Positions 15,007 through 25,200 of a DNA stretch of 51,674 bases are shown here, in pieces. This DNA is from Paludibacteraceae bacterium (GTDB lineage: Bacteria; Bacteroidota; Bacteroidia; Bacteroidales; Paludibacteraceae). The notes under the pieces are model-generated. The model saw only the letters and a list, made by a program, of their open reading frames with translations. It made no database searches and was not told where the DNA came from. The stretch is taken from assembly GCA_024401555.1 (NCBI GenBank), contig JAKSKV010000023.1:1-51674 (forward strand), written 5' to 3'. Numbering within the stretch: position 1 is the stretch's first letter; each line of letters begins with the position of its first letter. A program made the translations under genes and the position numbers.

Positions 15007-15047
15007 AAGAAAACTATTTTCGTTTAAAAAGTTTTCTTGTACCTTTG
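15007..15047 (+). promoter_or_regulatory. tetR-efflux promoter with overlapping inverted repeat
   Basis: A -7 box TACCTTTG (15040-15047) matches consensus. Immediately before it, AAGAAAACT (15007-15015) and AGTTTTCTT (15030-15038) form a perfect 9-bp inverted repeat 14 bp apart, filling the -33/-7 spacer where a TetR dimer would block polymerase. A TTTT at the -33 position is a weak match. I infer autoregulation. Confidence 0.6.
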
Positions 15048-15105
15048 CCAATGCTTAAGAAGGCGAGTGATATGATGTTTCATTATAAGTTATAAAACGC
15101 TGAAT

Positions 15106-15726
15106 ATGAGTGCTGAATGTAGAGAGAAAATCATTAAAGGTGCACTGAATCTATTTATGGCTCAGGGAATTAAGTCGGTTACGATGGATAAAGTCGCTGC
15201 CTCTTTGTCTGTTTCCAAGCGTACGATTTATGAGCTTTTCTCTGATAAGAGGCAGTTGGTGTGCGCATGTCTGGCAGACTTTAAAATGACCAACGATCAG
15301 ATGCGCGAAGAGCTTCGTAGCAGTACCTCGAATTCCTTTTCCTATCTGTTGGAGATGTTCAAATATTCAGTCTCCATGCTGAGGACACTTAATGCCAATT
15401 TTTTTACGGACGCCGAGGCAATGTTCCCGGAGATTGTGGAGGAAATTAAACTGAACAAAAGCGCTCAACTCGAGCACTTTAAGGCTTTGATCCAGGATGC
15501 GCAGCGAGATGGACATATTGTCCAGAGTTTCTCGTCTGATGTCTTGGCGGAGGTTTATTATGGTATGTTAAGCTCCATGCGCACTTCTGGATATTACGAT
15601 TACTCAAGAACGCCCTCTTCGGAGATTTTGCGGATATTGTGTAACATCTATTTCCGCGGAGTGGCAACTCCGATGGGATTGTCTCTTATCCATGAACTGC
15701 TTGGTGAGGATGGAGCGGGAGAGTGA
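15106..15726 (+). CDS. TetR/AcrR family transcriptional regulator
   Basis: A 206-residue repressor. The N-terminal DNA-binding domain is classical: EKIIKGALNLFMAQGIKSVTMDKVAASLSVSKRTIYELFSDK-type residues occupy about 6-50, with the recognition helix in VSKRTIYELF. The C-terminal helical domain (about 60-200) would bind the inducer. It is the first gene of the efflux operon, 34 bp before the tolC-like gene, and the inverted repeat in its own promoter is a likely operator. The natural inducer is unknown. Confidence 0.93.
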   Translation: MSAECREKIIKGALNLFMAQGIKSVTMDKVAASLSVSKRTIYELFSDKRQLVCACLADFKMTNDQMREELRSSTSNSFSYLLEMFKYSVSMLRTLNANFFTDAEAMFPEIVEEIKLNKSAQLEHFKALIQDAQRDGHIVQSFSSDVLAEVYYGMLSSMRTSGYYDYSRTPSSEILRILCNIYFRGVATPMGLSLIHELLGEDGAGE

Positions 15727-15760
15727 ATGATCGAAAAAAATAATTAAGAAAAAAATAGAT

Positions 15761-17086
15761 ATGAAAAATGTGATTAGAAAAGCGGAATTTTTGTTGGCAC
15801 TCTCATTGACATTTGCGGTGCCGACTTTCGCTGAGGCGACGGATTCGACAGCAGTCGCTCAAAACGACGCTAAGTTGTCGTTGTCGTTGGATGAGGCGAA
15901 GAAGTATGCGTTGGAACACAACCGTACAATTCAAAACGCGTCGTATGATGTGAAGAAGGCTGAGGCGGCTCGTTGGAAGGCGATCTCAAGTATGTTGCCT
16001 CAGGTGAGCGGTAACGTTGACTATATGAATATGTGTGGCCACGAGATGGATATGATGGGTATGAAGATTGCGATGCCTTCTTACTTTGATTTCGCTATCT
16101 CCGCTTCTATGACAGTGGGCGCTCAACAAATCGTGGGTGCGAGAGTGGCTAAAATGGCGAAGGAGATGTCGGAGATTGCGGTCGGAAAGACAGAGCAGGT
16201 GATCACCTCAAACATTGAGTCCTCGTATATCAATATTCTCGCATTGGAGAACATGGTGAAGCTGTTGGAGAAGAACGTCGCCAATTTGGATAGTGTCTAT
16301 AAGATGACGATGAATGCGGTTCGCGTAGGTGCGGCTGAGCAAAACGCGGCAGACCAAATCTCCGTGCAGGTGGCCTCTATCAAGAGTGGCGTGAATACCA
16401 CGAAGCGTAACATCGAGGTGTTGTACAATACGATTCGTATGTTGATCGGTGCCTCTGCGGATTGTGAGATCGACTTGACCCAGTCGTTGACCGACGTTGT
16501 GAATCCAGCCTCCATCCTTTCGATGATGGAAGAGGGTTTGGTGCTCGACAATAACTACGACTACCAATTACAGAACGCCTCAACTTTGTTGGCGAAGAAG
16601 CAGGTAACCCTTAACAAGATGGCGTATGTTCCTACTTTGACTGCGTTTTATTCTTGGGACAAGAAGAAATATTGCTCCGATGAGGCTACGATGAATATGA
16701 CTCCACCCAATACGGTTGGCTTAAAATTGAATGTGCCTATCTGGTCGTCGGGTAGCCGTTGGGCGGATGTTAGAAGCGCGAAGCTTGAATACGAGAAGGA
16801 GCAAAACAAGTTGGAGGACGCCAAGTTGCAGTTGGGCATCCAGGAGAGCCAGTTGCGCTACAATTTGATTTCCGCTTACGAGAATCACGAGATCCAAAGC
16901 AGTAATATCGATGTGATGCAGCGTGTTTTTAAGAGCAATTCCGAGAAGTACAAATATGGAACTATCTCCAGCATGCAGTTGACAACATCCAGCACGGAGT
17001 TGGTGAATGCCCAAAACACTTATATCAGCTCTTTGATGGATTTGGTTAGCGCTTATGTCAATTTGAAGGCGTTGCTTAATAAATAA
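15761..17086 (+). CDS. TolC-family outer-membrane efflux protein
   Basis: A 441-residue outer-membrane channel subunit of an RND tripartite pump. A signal peptide is present (residues 1-26, ending TFAEA). Two TolC repeats follow: each has long helices (for example LSLDEAKKYALEHNRTIQNASYDVKKAEA near residue 43) separated by strand-rich regions (YMNMCGHEMDM... and FYSWDKKKYC...). The C-terminal QLTTSSTELVNAQNTY stretch is the family's last helix. It is preceded by tetR and followed 28 bp later by the membrane-fusion gene. Confidence 0.93.
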   Translation: MKNVIRKAEFLLALSLTFAVPTFAEATDSTAVAQNDAKLSLSLDEAKKYALEHNRTIQNASYDVKKAEAARWKAISSMLPQVSGNVDYMNMCGHEMDMMGMKIAMPSYFDFAISASMTVGAQQIVGARVAKMAKEMSEIAVGKTEQVITSNIESSYINILALENMVKLLEKNVANLDSVYKMTMNAVRVGAAEQNAADQISVQVASIKSGVNTTKRNIEVLYNTIRMLIGASADCEIDLTQSLTDVVNPASILSMMEEGLVLDNNYDYQLQNASTLLAKKQVTLNKMAYVPTLTAFYSWDKKKYCSDEATMNMTPPNTVGLKLNVPIWSSGSRWADVRSAKLEYEKEQNKLEDAKLQLGIQESQLRYNLISAYENHEIQSSNIDVMQRVFKSNSEKYKYGTISSMQLTTSSTELVNAQNTYISSLMDLVSAYVNLKALLNK

Positions 17087-17114
17087 TTCGTAAATAATTA
17101 AAATAGATATACAA

Positions 17115-18254
17115 ATGAAGAAAGTTGTAAGAATGGTAGGTTTGGCGATGGCTGTAATGGCTATCACCGGCGTTGCAACAAGTTGTAGCAAGAAGGACGA
17201 CAAGAAGGCGGATGCCTCTGCCGTTGAAGAGAAGATTGAGCGGGTACGCGTCGAGAAGGTGCAGACCCAAACAATTGACCGTATTCACGAGTGCACAGCC
17301 GTGCTTGAGGGCTATGAGACTCAAAATGTCTCACCTTCTTTGACCGGTATCATCGAGAAGAGATTCAAGGATGTGGGTGACCGCGTCGCTACCGGCGAGT
17401 TGTTGGTTCGTATGGATCAGACACAATTGAAGCAAGCGAAGTTGCAGTTGGCCAACTTGGAGAATGAGATGAAGCGTATGGATGCTTTGTTGGCTGGTGG
17501 TAACGTTACCCAACAAATCTATGACCAAACAAAGTTGGGTTATGACCAAGCCAAAGAGCAAGTGGAGTTCTTGACGAACAATACCTTCTTTAAGGCTACT
17601 TTCCCTGGTATTGTTTCCGCTCGTAACTTTGAGAGCGGTGAGTTGTTCAATGGCGCTCGTCCGATCTTGACCGTAGTTCAAGTGAATATGTTGAAGGCCA
17701 TCATCAACTTGCCAGAGTCGTATTTCCCTAATGTGAAGGTGGGTATGAAGTTGGATGTCATCTCCGACATCTATCCTGATGCTAAGTTCCCTGCGGTGAT
17801 CGAGACCATCTATCCTACTGTCGATGCCGCTACCCACACTTTCCAATGTAAGGTGAGAGTGCCTAATGGTAATATGAAGTTGCGTCCAGGTATGTATATC
17901 CATACCTCTGTAAATGTTGGTAAGGCTAAGATCTTGGCAGTTCCTTATCAATCCGTTATGAAGTTGACCGGTTCAAACGAGCGTTACTTGTTCTTGAACG
18001 ACAATGGTTCCGCAAAGCGTGTCACTGTTGAGATGGGACAACGTATCAACCGTATGGTTGAGGTGATCAGCGATGTTGTGGCTGACGGCGACGAGGTGGT
18101 TACCCAAGGTCAAGCTCGTTTGGTGGATGGTGCGAAGATGGAGATCATGGATGGAAACTTCGAGGAGGAGGCTTCCGTAAAATCCAATGCTACCGCCCCT
18201 GCCGCAAGTGAGGCGACTGGCGATACCGCAAGCAAGGCTGAGGTGAAAAAATAA
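17115..18254 (+). CDS. RND efflux periplasmic adaptor (membrane fusion lipoprotein)
   Basis: A 379-residue HlyD/AcrA-type adaptor joining the RND pump to TolC. The lipobox GVATSC puts the lipidated Cys at residue 24, so the protein is membrane-anchored. It has the split biotinyl-lipoyl domain (LTGIIEKRFKDVGDRVATGELLVRMD, and FKATFPGIVSARNFESGELFNGA), a helical hairpin between them, a beta-barrel region and the C-terminal LRPGMYIHTSV / MVEVISDVVADGDEVVTQGQARLVDGAKM domain. It ends in an Ala/Thr-rich tail. It lies 31 bp before the pump gene. Confidence 0.95.
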   Translation: MKKVVRMVGLAMAVMAITGVATSCSKKDDKKADASAVEEKIERVRVEKVQTQTIDRIHECTAVLEGYETQNVSPSLTGIIEKRFKDVGDRVATGELLVRMDQTQLKQAKLQLANLENEMKRMDALLAGGNVTQQIYDQTKLGYDQAKEQVEFLTNNTFFKATFPGIVSARNFESGELFNGARPILTVVQVNMLKAIINLPESYFPNVKVGMKLDVISDIYPDAKFPAVIETIYPTVDAATHTFQCKVRVPNGNMKLRPGMYIHTSVNVGKAKILAVPYQSVMKLTGSNERYLFLNDNGSAKRVTVEMGQRINRMVEVISDVVADGDEVVTQGQARLVDGAKMEIMDGNFEEEASVKSNATAPAASEATGDTASKAEVKK

Positions 18255-18285
18255 TAATCGAACGCTCTAAAAAAGGAATTTAACA

Positions 18286-21200
18286 ATGAGTATTTATAAA
18301 ACCGCGATTAACAAACCGGTCACCTCCATTTTGGTGTTCGTGGCCGTTATGTTGATGGGTATCTTCGCTTATATCAAGTTGCCTATCGACCAATTCCCGG
18401 AGATCGAGCCTCCATTTATCGCAGTCATGACCGCTTACCCTGGTGCGAACGCCAGTGAGGTGGAGACCAATGTGACAAAGTATTTGGAGAACAGCTTGAA
18501 CTCTGTGGATGGATTGGATGAGTTGACCTCCACCTCTAAGGATAACCTCTCTTTGGTGGCTTTGGAATTTGAGTGGGGTGAGGAGTTGGACGAGGTGGTG
18601 AATGATATCCGATCCTACGTCGATATGACCAAGGATAATTTGCCAAGTGGATGTTCCAATCCATTGATTATCAAGTTCAATAGTTCCTCTATGCCGATTA
18701 TCCAGTTCGCTGTTCAAGCGAAAGAGAGTTATCCGGGTTTGGAGAAGATCATGAACGATATCGTTATCCCTCAGTTGAACCGTGTGGAGGGTGTGGGTAA
18801 CGTTACCATGTCAGGAGAGCCTGACCGATATATTTATATAGAGATCGACCAAAAGCAATTGGATGCCTATAGCATCACTTTGGAGGCTGTCGGTAATGCG
18901 GTGGCAGGCAACAACTTGAACTTGTCGTGTGGTACCGTAAAGATGGAGAAGGAGCAATATGCGCTCCAAGTCCGCAGCGAGTACGCAGCGAGTTCGGAGA
19001 TCGAGGATATCGTTGTCTCGACCACGCCGGATGGTAAGCAGATTTATGTGAAGGATATCGCTACAGTACGAGACACGATCAAGGACCTCTCTTTGGATGA
19101 GAAGATGAATGGCCAAGAGGCTGTGCGTTTGATCATCTCCAAGCAGACGGGTGCCAACACTGTGCAGATTTGCCGTGATATTCACAAAGAGTTGGATAAG
19201 ATCCAATCTTCCCTTCCGACTGACGTCAAGTTTAAGGAGATTTACGACTCATCCACAGAGATTGTCAGTGCGATCGACTCTTTGAAGGACGCCGTTATGT
19301 ACGCCGTATTCTTTGTGGTTTTGGTGGTGCTCTTCTTCTTGGGTAAGTGGCGTGCTAGCGTCATCATCGGATTGACCATTCCGATCTCTTTGTTGGTGGC
19401 CTTCTTGTACCTATTGTTCGTGGACAGCTCTTTGAACATCATTTCTCTCTGTTCATTGTCCATTGCGGTAGGTATGGTGGTGGATGACGCCATTGTGGTC
19501 TTGGAGAATATTACGAACCATATAGAGCGTGGATCCAGTCCTCGTGAGGCCTCCATCTATGCGACCAATGAGGTGTGGGTATCTGTAATTGCCACGACAT
19601 TGGTGATTTGTGCGGTGTTTGTGCCGCTCACTATGTTGCCAGGTATTGCGGGTATCATGTTTAAGGAGTTGGGATGGATTGTGACCATCGTATGTTGTAC
19701 TTCCACTGCTGTGGCTATCTCTTTGGTGCCGATGCTTTGCTCCAAGATCCTGAAGGCGAAGAAGGTGCAAGTGGATGCCAATGGCCACCTAGTTGTCGAG
19801 AAAAAAGACACGAAGAAGCTCTCTTATGAGAATACGGTAGTGAAGTTCTTGGATAAGTTGGATGCCGTTTACGCGAATGGCCTTCGCTGGTGCTTGGGCC
19901 ACAAGAAACTTACCATGTTGGGTGTTGTCGGCTTCTTTGTCATCTCTTTGATTCCTGCTATGTCGGGTATGATTGGTACCGACTTTATGGCGGTGCCTGA
20001 TAATGGTCGTTTGACGATCGACGTCGAGTTGTTGCAAGGTACTCGCGTGGAGGAGACCGCTAAGTTCGCCCGTATGTTGGAGAAGCGTTTCATGGAGTTG
20101 GTCCCTGAGACCAAGAATATCTCTACCACCTGTGGTGCCAACGAGGATGCCGGAATTTCCGCCCTCTTCGCCTCTACGAGAAATAATACGATCCAAATGC
20201 GTTTCAATGCGGATAAGAAATATACCCGTAAACGTACCATATGGGAGATTTCCGAGGTGCTTCGTGAGGAGATCGCCTCTTATCCGGAGGTGCAGGATTT
20301 CAAGGTGGCTATCTCTTCCAATGGTGGTATGGGTGGACAAAGTACGGTGGATGTTGAGATCTATGGATATGATTTTGATGCGACCAGTACCTATGCGAAA
20401 GCTGTAAAGGCCATTATTGAGGAGAAGATTCCGACAGCCCGTAACGTGGATATTAGCCGTGACGATGACCGTCCGGAGTTGAAGATCACAGTCGATAAGG
20501 AGAAGTCAGCCCGTCATGGACTCACTTCCGCAGCTGTCGCATCGTTGGTTCGTAACCGTACCAATGGAATGGCATGTGGATTCTTGAAGGAGGATGGTGA
20601 CGAGTACAATATCCTTGTCCGTTTGAAGGAGGAGAACCGTAATTCGATTTCAAGCATCGAGGATTTGACAATCCCTTCTGCCACTGGTATGGTTAAGTTG
20701 AGTGAGATCGCCAAGATTGAAGAGTATTGGGGACCACCAGAGATCGAGCGTAAGAGCCGTCAACGCTACTTGAAGGTAGAGGTGACTCCGTTCGAGACCT
20801 CTTTGGGTGAGTTGGCCGCTGAGATCGAGCGTGTCTTGCCGGAGTTGGATAAGCCAGCTGATATCTCCGTTGTGTTGGGAGGTGCCTTTGAGGATCAGCA
20901 AGAGTCGTTCCAAGATATGGGATTGTTGCTCTTGATTATCGTGATCTTGGTTTATGTGGTGATGGCGTCCCAATTCGAGTCTTTCGCGAAGCCGTTTATC
21001 ATCATGATGGCCGTGCCGTTCGCCTTCTCAGGTGTGATTTGGGCATTGCTGATTACCAATACCTCATTGGATATGATTGGCGCACTGGGTTGTATCATGT
21101 TGGTCGGTATTGTGGTGAAGAACGGTATCGTGCTAGTGGATTACATCAACTTGATGCGTGACCGTGGACATGAGTTGAACGAGGCGATCGCTATTTCAGG

Positions 21201-21525
21201 TCAATCCCGTCTTCGTCCGGTGTTGATGACTGCTATGACGACTATCTTGGGTATGTTGCCGATGGCTTTGGCCACTTCCGACGGATCCGAGATGTGGGTG
21301 CCAATGGGTATCGTCGTGATCGGAGGTTTGCTTGTCTCCACATTGGTCACTTTGATTGTGGTGCCAGTTCTTTACGGTATCATGTCAAAGCATGGTGAGC
21401 GAGACAAAGAGGCTGAGACACGCGCTCAGTTCATCTTTATGGATATCAAGACGGATGATCAACCCGGTAATGGCGTAGTAGTCGCTGGCGGCGATCGTTC
21501 GGTGTCAAAGAGTAATAACAAATAA
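18286..21525 (+). CDS. RND efflux pump, AcrB/MexB (HAE1) type
   Basis: A 1,079-residue inner-membrane drug/proton antiporter. The N-terminus (SIYKTAINKPVTSILVFV) and twelve membrane helices in two groups, separated by two large periplasmic loops, follow the HAE1 plan. GMVVDDAIVVLENI (about residues 399-412) holds the paired Asp of the proton relay, and the second half has GIVVKNGIVLVDYIN. The C-terminus extends about 35 polar residues past the last helix. Its neighbours complete a TetR-TolC-adaptor-pump operon, so multidrug, detergent or bile-type efflux is likely, although the substrate is not shown. Confidence 0.95.
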   Translation: MSIYKTAINKPVTSILVFVAVMLMGIFAYIKLPIDQFPEIEPPFIAVMTAYPGANASEVETNVTKYLENSLNSVDGLDELTSTSKDNLSLVALEFEWGEELDEVVNDIRSYVDMTKDNLPSGCSNPLIIKFNSSSMPIIQFAVQAKESYPGLEKIMNDIVIPQLNRVEGVGNVTMSGEPDRYIYIEIDQKQLDAYSITLEAVGNAVAGNNLNLSCGTVKMEKEQYALQVRSEYAASSEIEDIVVSTTPDGKQIYVKDIATVRDTIKDLSLDEKMNGQEAVRLIISKQTGANTVQICRDIHKELDKIQSSLPTDVKFKEIYDSSTEIVSAIDSLKDAVMYAVFFVVLVVLFFLGKWRASVIIGLTIPISLLVAFLYLLFVDSSLNIISLCSLSIAVGMVVDDAIVVLENITNHIERGSSPREASIYATNEVWVSVIATTLVICAVFVPLTMLPGIAGIMFKELGWIVTIVCCTSTAVAISLVPMLCSKILKAKKVQVDANGHLVVEKKDTKKLSYENTVVKFLDKLDAVYANGLRWCLGHKKLTMLGVVGFFVISLIPAMSGMIGTDFMAVPDNGRLTIDVELLQGTRVEETAKFARMLEKRFMELVPETKNISTTCGANEDAGISALFASTRNNTIQMRFNADKKYTRKRTIWEISEVLREEIASYPEVQDFKVAISSNGGMGGQSTVDVEIYGYDFDATSTYAKAVKAIIEEKIPTARNVDISRDDDRPELKITVDKEKSARHGLTSAAVASLVRNRTNGMACGFLKEDGDEYNILVRLKEENRNSISSIEDLTIPSATGMVKLSEIAKIEEYWGPPEIERKSRQRYLKVEVTPFETSLGELAAEIERVLPELDKPADISVVLGGAFEDQQESFQDMGLLLLIIVILVYVVMASQFESFAKPFIIMMAVPFAFSGVIWALLITNTSLDMIGALGCIMLVGIVVKNGIVLVDYINLMRDRGHELNEAIAISGQSRLRPVLMTAMTTILGMLPMALATSDGSEMWVPMGIVVIGGLLVSTLVTLIVVPVLYGIMSKHGERDKEAETRAQFIFMDIKTDDQPGNGVVVAGGDRSVSKSNNK

Positions 21526-21537
21526 AAAAGTTGAAGT

Positions 21538-21831
21538 ATGAAATCTGTAATGATAGTATTCAATCAAGCAAACACAGAACGTGTGGAGTATATGTTGGAT
21601 AGACTTGGAATTCGTGGCTTCACCTTTTTCGAGCAAGTTCAAGGCCGTGGATCCAAATCGGGAGAACCTCGTAGGGGAACCCATACATGGCCTGAAATGA
21701 ACTCCGCGTTGATGACTGTGGTGGAGGATGACCAAGTGCCTACACTGCTTGAAACAGTCCGCAAATTGGATCTTCGTAACGAGGAGGTGGGTGTCCGTGC
21801 CTTTGTGTGGAACATCGAGCAGACTGTATAG
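21538..21831 (+). CDS. PII-like small protein of the RND efflux operon
   Basis: A 97-residue protein that starts 12 bp after the pump gene. The pattern MKSVMIVFNQANTERVEYMLDRLGIRGFTFFEQVQGRG-type N-terminus, then a loop with GTHTWPEMN, then MTVVEDDQVPTLLETVRKLDLR and GVRAFVWNIEQTV, reads as a ferredoxin-like beta-alpha-beta-beta-alpha-beta unit like PII or the DUF3240 proteins that accompany metal RND pumps. Its short T-loop equivalent contains His and Trp that could bind a ligand. I infer that it senses a ligand and tunes the pump; no such role is proven. It is soluble, with no signal peptide. Confidence 0.7.
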   Translation: MKSVMIVFNQANTERVEYMLDRLGIRGFTFFEQVQGRGSKSGEPRRGTHTWPEMNSALMTVVEDDQVPTLLETVRKLDLRNEEVGVRAFVWNIEQTV

Positions 21832-21852
21832 TCTTTGTCAACTACTTTTTTC

Positions 21853-21983
21853 GGTTGAGGCCACCATTGCGTGACCTCAACCCATATATCAACCCTAGGG
21901 TTGGAATTTTTGAAAAATGGTCCAGATTGTATGGGATAGGCAATCCACATTGGAGTTTCGTCACATATTTACTTTCCAATGTG
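21853..21983 (+). other. Hairpin-rich 3' region of the efflux operon
   Basis: The 433 bp between the PII-like gene and the next CDS hold no gene but several inverted repeats. GGTTGAGG / CCTCAACC (21853-21882, 8 bp, extendable past one mismatch). A 14-bp self-complementary CAACCCTAGGGTTG (21890-21903). CACATTGGA / TCCAATGTG (21946-21983, 9 bp). A small CCTCT / AGAGG lies at 22022-22036, and the terminator follows. It may be a structured 3' UTR or an unrecognised RNA. Confidence 0.4.
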
Positions 21984-22047
21984 CGAATGCGGTTTATCTG
22001 TGAAGATATTTTGACATTCTACCTCTCCTGTAGAGGATCAAAATTAG

Positions 22048-22084
22048 GCATGGTTGAGTGATCAACCATGCTTTCTTTTTTTTT
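22048..22084 (+). terminator. Strong intrinsic terminator of the efflux operon
   Basis: GCATGGTTGA, tetraloop GTGA, TCAACCATGC make a perfect 10-bp stem (22048-22071), followed by TTTCTTTTTTTTT. Its position shows that the following gene must start further downstream. Confidence 0.92.
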
Positions 22085-22171
22085 AATGCTTACCTTGTCT
22101 GTTGGTTATCATGTGGTTATCGTTGCTTTATGGAGAAAATTATCCCTTTTCGCAACGCTCTAAAATTCATT

Positions 22172-22202
22172 TTTGAAATTCAACTCTATTTTAATATCTT
22201 TG
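22172..22202 (+). promoter_or_regulatory. Promoter of the long helical protein gene
   Basis: TTTG (22172-22175), a 19-bp spacer, TATCTTTG (22195-22202): an exact fit to the Bacteroidetes consensus. The start would be near 22208, so translation must begin after that point. Confidence 0.75.
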
Positions 22203-22264
22203 TAAGTTCACAAGTATGTTTTGTCGTTTCGTCGGCAGAAATATTGTGCAAAAGAATTATTGAT

Positions 22265-25200
22265 TTGAAGAGATTATTAACCATATTGCTAACGTTGACT
22301 GTTTATGCATCCTTCATGTATGCGCAAACAGATGTCGATCGTATTCGCGAAGAGCAACGCGCCCGTGCCGAAAAGTTGAAGGAGGAGCGTGAGGCGAAGC
22401 GCCAGCAGGAGCTGCGTGAACGCGAGTTACGTTTGGAGCAGGCAAAGGCGGCTAATGATCAGGCGAAGGCAGAGCGTGAAGCGAAGCGTCAGCAGGAACG
22501 CGATGAGAAGATTCGCCAACAGGAGGAGTGGAAGAAGGTAAAGGCCCAGGTGGATGCCCGTAAGGCGGAAGAGAAGGCGGCCGAAGCCCGAAAGTTGAAG
22601 GAGTATGAGCAAATCGTGGAGCAAGAGCGTCAGGCGAGGGAACTTCGCCTTCGTCGTGAGGCGGAGATGAAGCAACTCGACAAGGAGCGTTGGGCGGAGA
22701 AACAGAAGGAGATCGACGCCGCGCGTAAGAGAGACGAGGCTGCCGCGGAGAAGCGTCAACAGCAGTATGTGGCCGCTTCCGAGCGTGAGAAATTGCAACG
22801 TGAACTTCAACGACAGAAGGAGGCTGAAAGACGTCAGCAACAAGTGGAGCAGTGGCAGAAGAAGAAGGAGGAGATGTCCCAAAACCAGCAACAGGCTGCC
22901 GATGAGCGAGAGAGCCGTTTGGCCGATTACCTTGCCGCCGTGGAGTTGGAGCGACAAGCTCGTGAGATGCGTATTCGCCACGAGAACGAGATGAAGCAGA
23001 AGTATACCGAGCTCTGGAATAAGAAGAAGGAGGAGATTGAAGCGGCTCGTCAAAGGGAGAAGGCGGAGAATGACCGTCGTCAAAAAGAGTACGAGGCGGT
23101 GATCGCAAAGCAACGTGAAACTCGTGAGGCACAGCGTCAACGTGAGCAACAGCAGAAGGCGAACGAGCGCGAGATGTGGGAACAGCACAAACAACAACAA
23201 GACGAAATACGTAAACAGCAAGAGTTGGAGAGACAACGTCGTGAGGCTGCCCGTGCCAATGAGGCACAACAGGCTTATGAGGCCCGCCAACAACGTATCC
23301 AAAAGCAGCAGGAGGAGCGTGAGAAGGCTCGTTTGGCACAGGAGCAACGCAAACAGGAACTTCAAAGACGTATGGAGGAACAGGCCGCTAAGCGTCAGGA
23401 GGATGTCCGTAAGCGTCAAGAGGCCGCACAACAAAAGCGTCAAGAGCATGCGGATTGGGTGAATAAGCAAAAGGAACTTCAAAACGAGCGTGTGGAGAAG
23501 CAACGAGAGCGTAAGGCTCAATTGCAAGAGAAACAACGAATTCAACGCGAGAAGCAAAAGGCTGCGAAGGAGAAGGCAAGACAACTGGAGATTCAGAGAA
23601 AGCAGAAGCAGAAGGAGGAGGAGATGCGTAAACGTCAATTCCTGCAACAGATGCGTGAACGCGAGAAGGCGCGTGAGGAGTTGACCAAGAACAAGGAGAA
23701 GGCCTTGGCGGATCGTATGAAGCAGAAACGTATCGAGGAGAAGCAAAAACAGATTGAGATGCGTCAGGCTCAGCGCCAAAAGGAACTGGAGAAGAAACAA
23801 CAAGAAAAGGATCGTGCTGCTGAACTTCGTGAACGGAAGAAGGCGATGATGGAGGAGCAGATCGCTCGCCAACAAGCCTCCCGTGAAGCGGAAAACAACG
23901 ATTTGATCCAAGATGAGGAGAAATTGAAGGAATACCAAGAGCAGCAGGCTGCTTTGGCTGCCGAACAGGAGCGTTTGGCCAAGGAGAATCAATTGGAGGA
24001 GAAGAAGAAGAAGGAGCTTGAGGCACAAAGGGCGAAGATCGAGAAGGAGACGATGAAGCTCGCCAAAAAGATTGTCTCGGCGAAGGCTAAGAAATATGAT
24101 GTTGAGGATAAGGCCAAACGTAAGGAGGAGAAGATGCGCGAGAAGATGCGTAAAGAGATCGAGCGCGACTCCTTGAAGTTGGCTCAACAGGAGAGTGCCG
24201 ATTTGGAGCGTTTCGCCAAGGAGGATGCCCAAGACGAGGCGGCCGCTTTGACCAAGAAACAACAAAAGGCGTTGAAGAAGATCCAGGAGAAGAAACGCGC
24301 ATTGCAGGAGCAGAAGTCTAAAGACTCGCTTATGTTGGCGGATGGAGATTTCGATTTAGCCACCGGCAAGCGTGATAATTCCGATTTGGCTAAGAGCGAC
24401 CGTGACCGTGTGGAGACGAAAGAGAAGCTGCAAGAGGAGAACCAAGTGGAGTTGGATGATGAGAACTCCTTCGCTTTCGCGAGTGGAGAACTTGATTCCA
24501 CCTATATGGCAAACATCGATTCGTTCGCTGTCGATGAGGAGGCTGAGGCTGAGGTTGTGACTTCGCTTATCGACTCAGTCCTTTTGGAGCAGCAGATCGC
24601 GGAGTTGGAGGAGGAGTTGCAGAATATGCGCGATGTGAAGGAGTTGGAACGTAACAAGAACCGTAAGGGTGATGTGATTCTCCGTAAGATTAAGATCCCG
24701 AATTGCCGCTATCTCAACGATGTCTATTATGTCAGGGATAAGTTTGAGTTCCGTTACGAATATGACTTCTTCCTACACTATTTCGACCATAGATATTTCC
24801 ATCGAAAGAAGTTCTACGATTTAGGCGACTCGACTCGATTGGTGGCGAAGTATGTGATGCGTCTGGTCGGTAAGTCCAGGTACCGTCATACGGATTTCAA
24901 TAAGGTGGCCGACTCCGTTGGCGTACTTTTGCCGAACTATCCGGTGGTGGAATATTTGGATACTGTCATCACGCAGTTGAATCTGGAGTATTTGGCTACT
25001 GGTGAAATCAAGATCAAGTACAAGAACCGTCGTCAGGGTAAGATCATCTCTAAGATTAAGCCGACCAAGATCAATCCAGAGGGTGGCGGTTCGTTGGGAG
25101 ACATTAAGTTCTACACCTCTAACCGCCGTAAGGTGATTGAGGAGTTGGATGCTTCCCAATTCGACTCACTCTTGATCAAGCCGGACTCTTTGCAGTTGCA

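Noticed and set aside
21853-22084. 6S RNA, SRP RNA or RNase P RNA
   Set aside because: None of the conserved sequences of these RNAs could be found, and there is no clear promoter before the region.
22058-22264. A longer N-terminus for the long-helix protein (start at 22058)
   Set aside because: The extension contains the terminator of the previous operon (22048-22084) and the promoter of this gene (22172-22202), and it would bury the signal peptide.
22427-24265. A 612-residue Leu-rich open frame on the minus strand
   Set aside because: It is the antisense of the Gln/Glu/Arg/Lys repeats: CTT, CTC and TTG codons read opposite to AAG, GAG and CAA. The sense frame has a promoter, a signal peptide and normal codon use.
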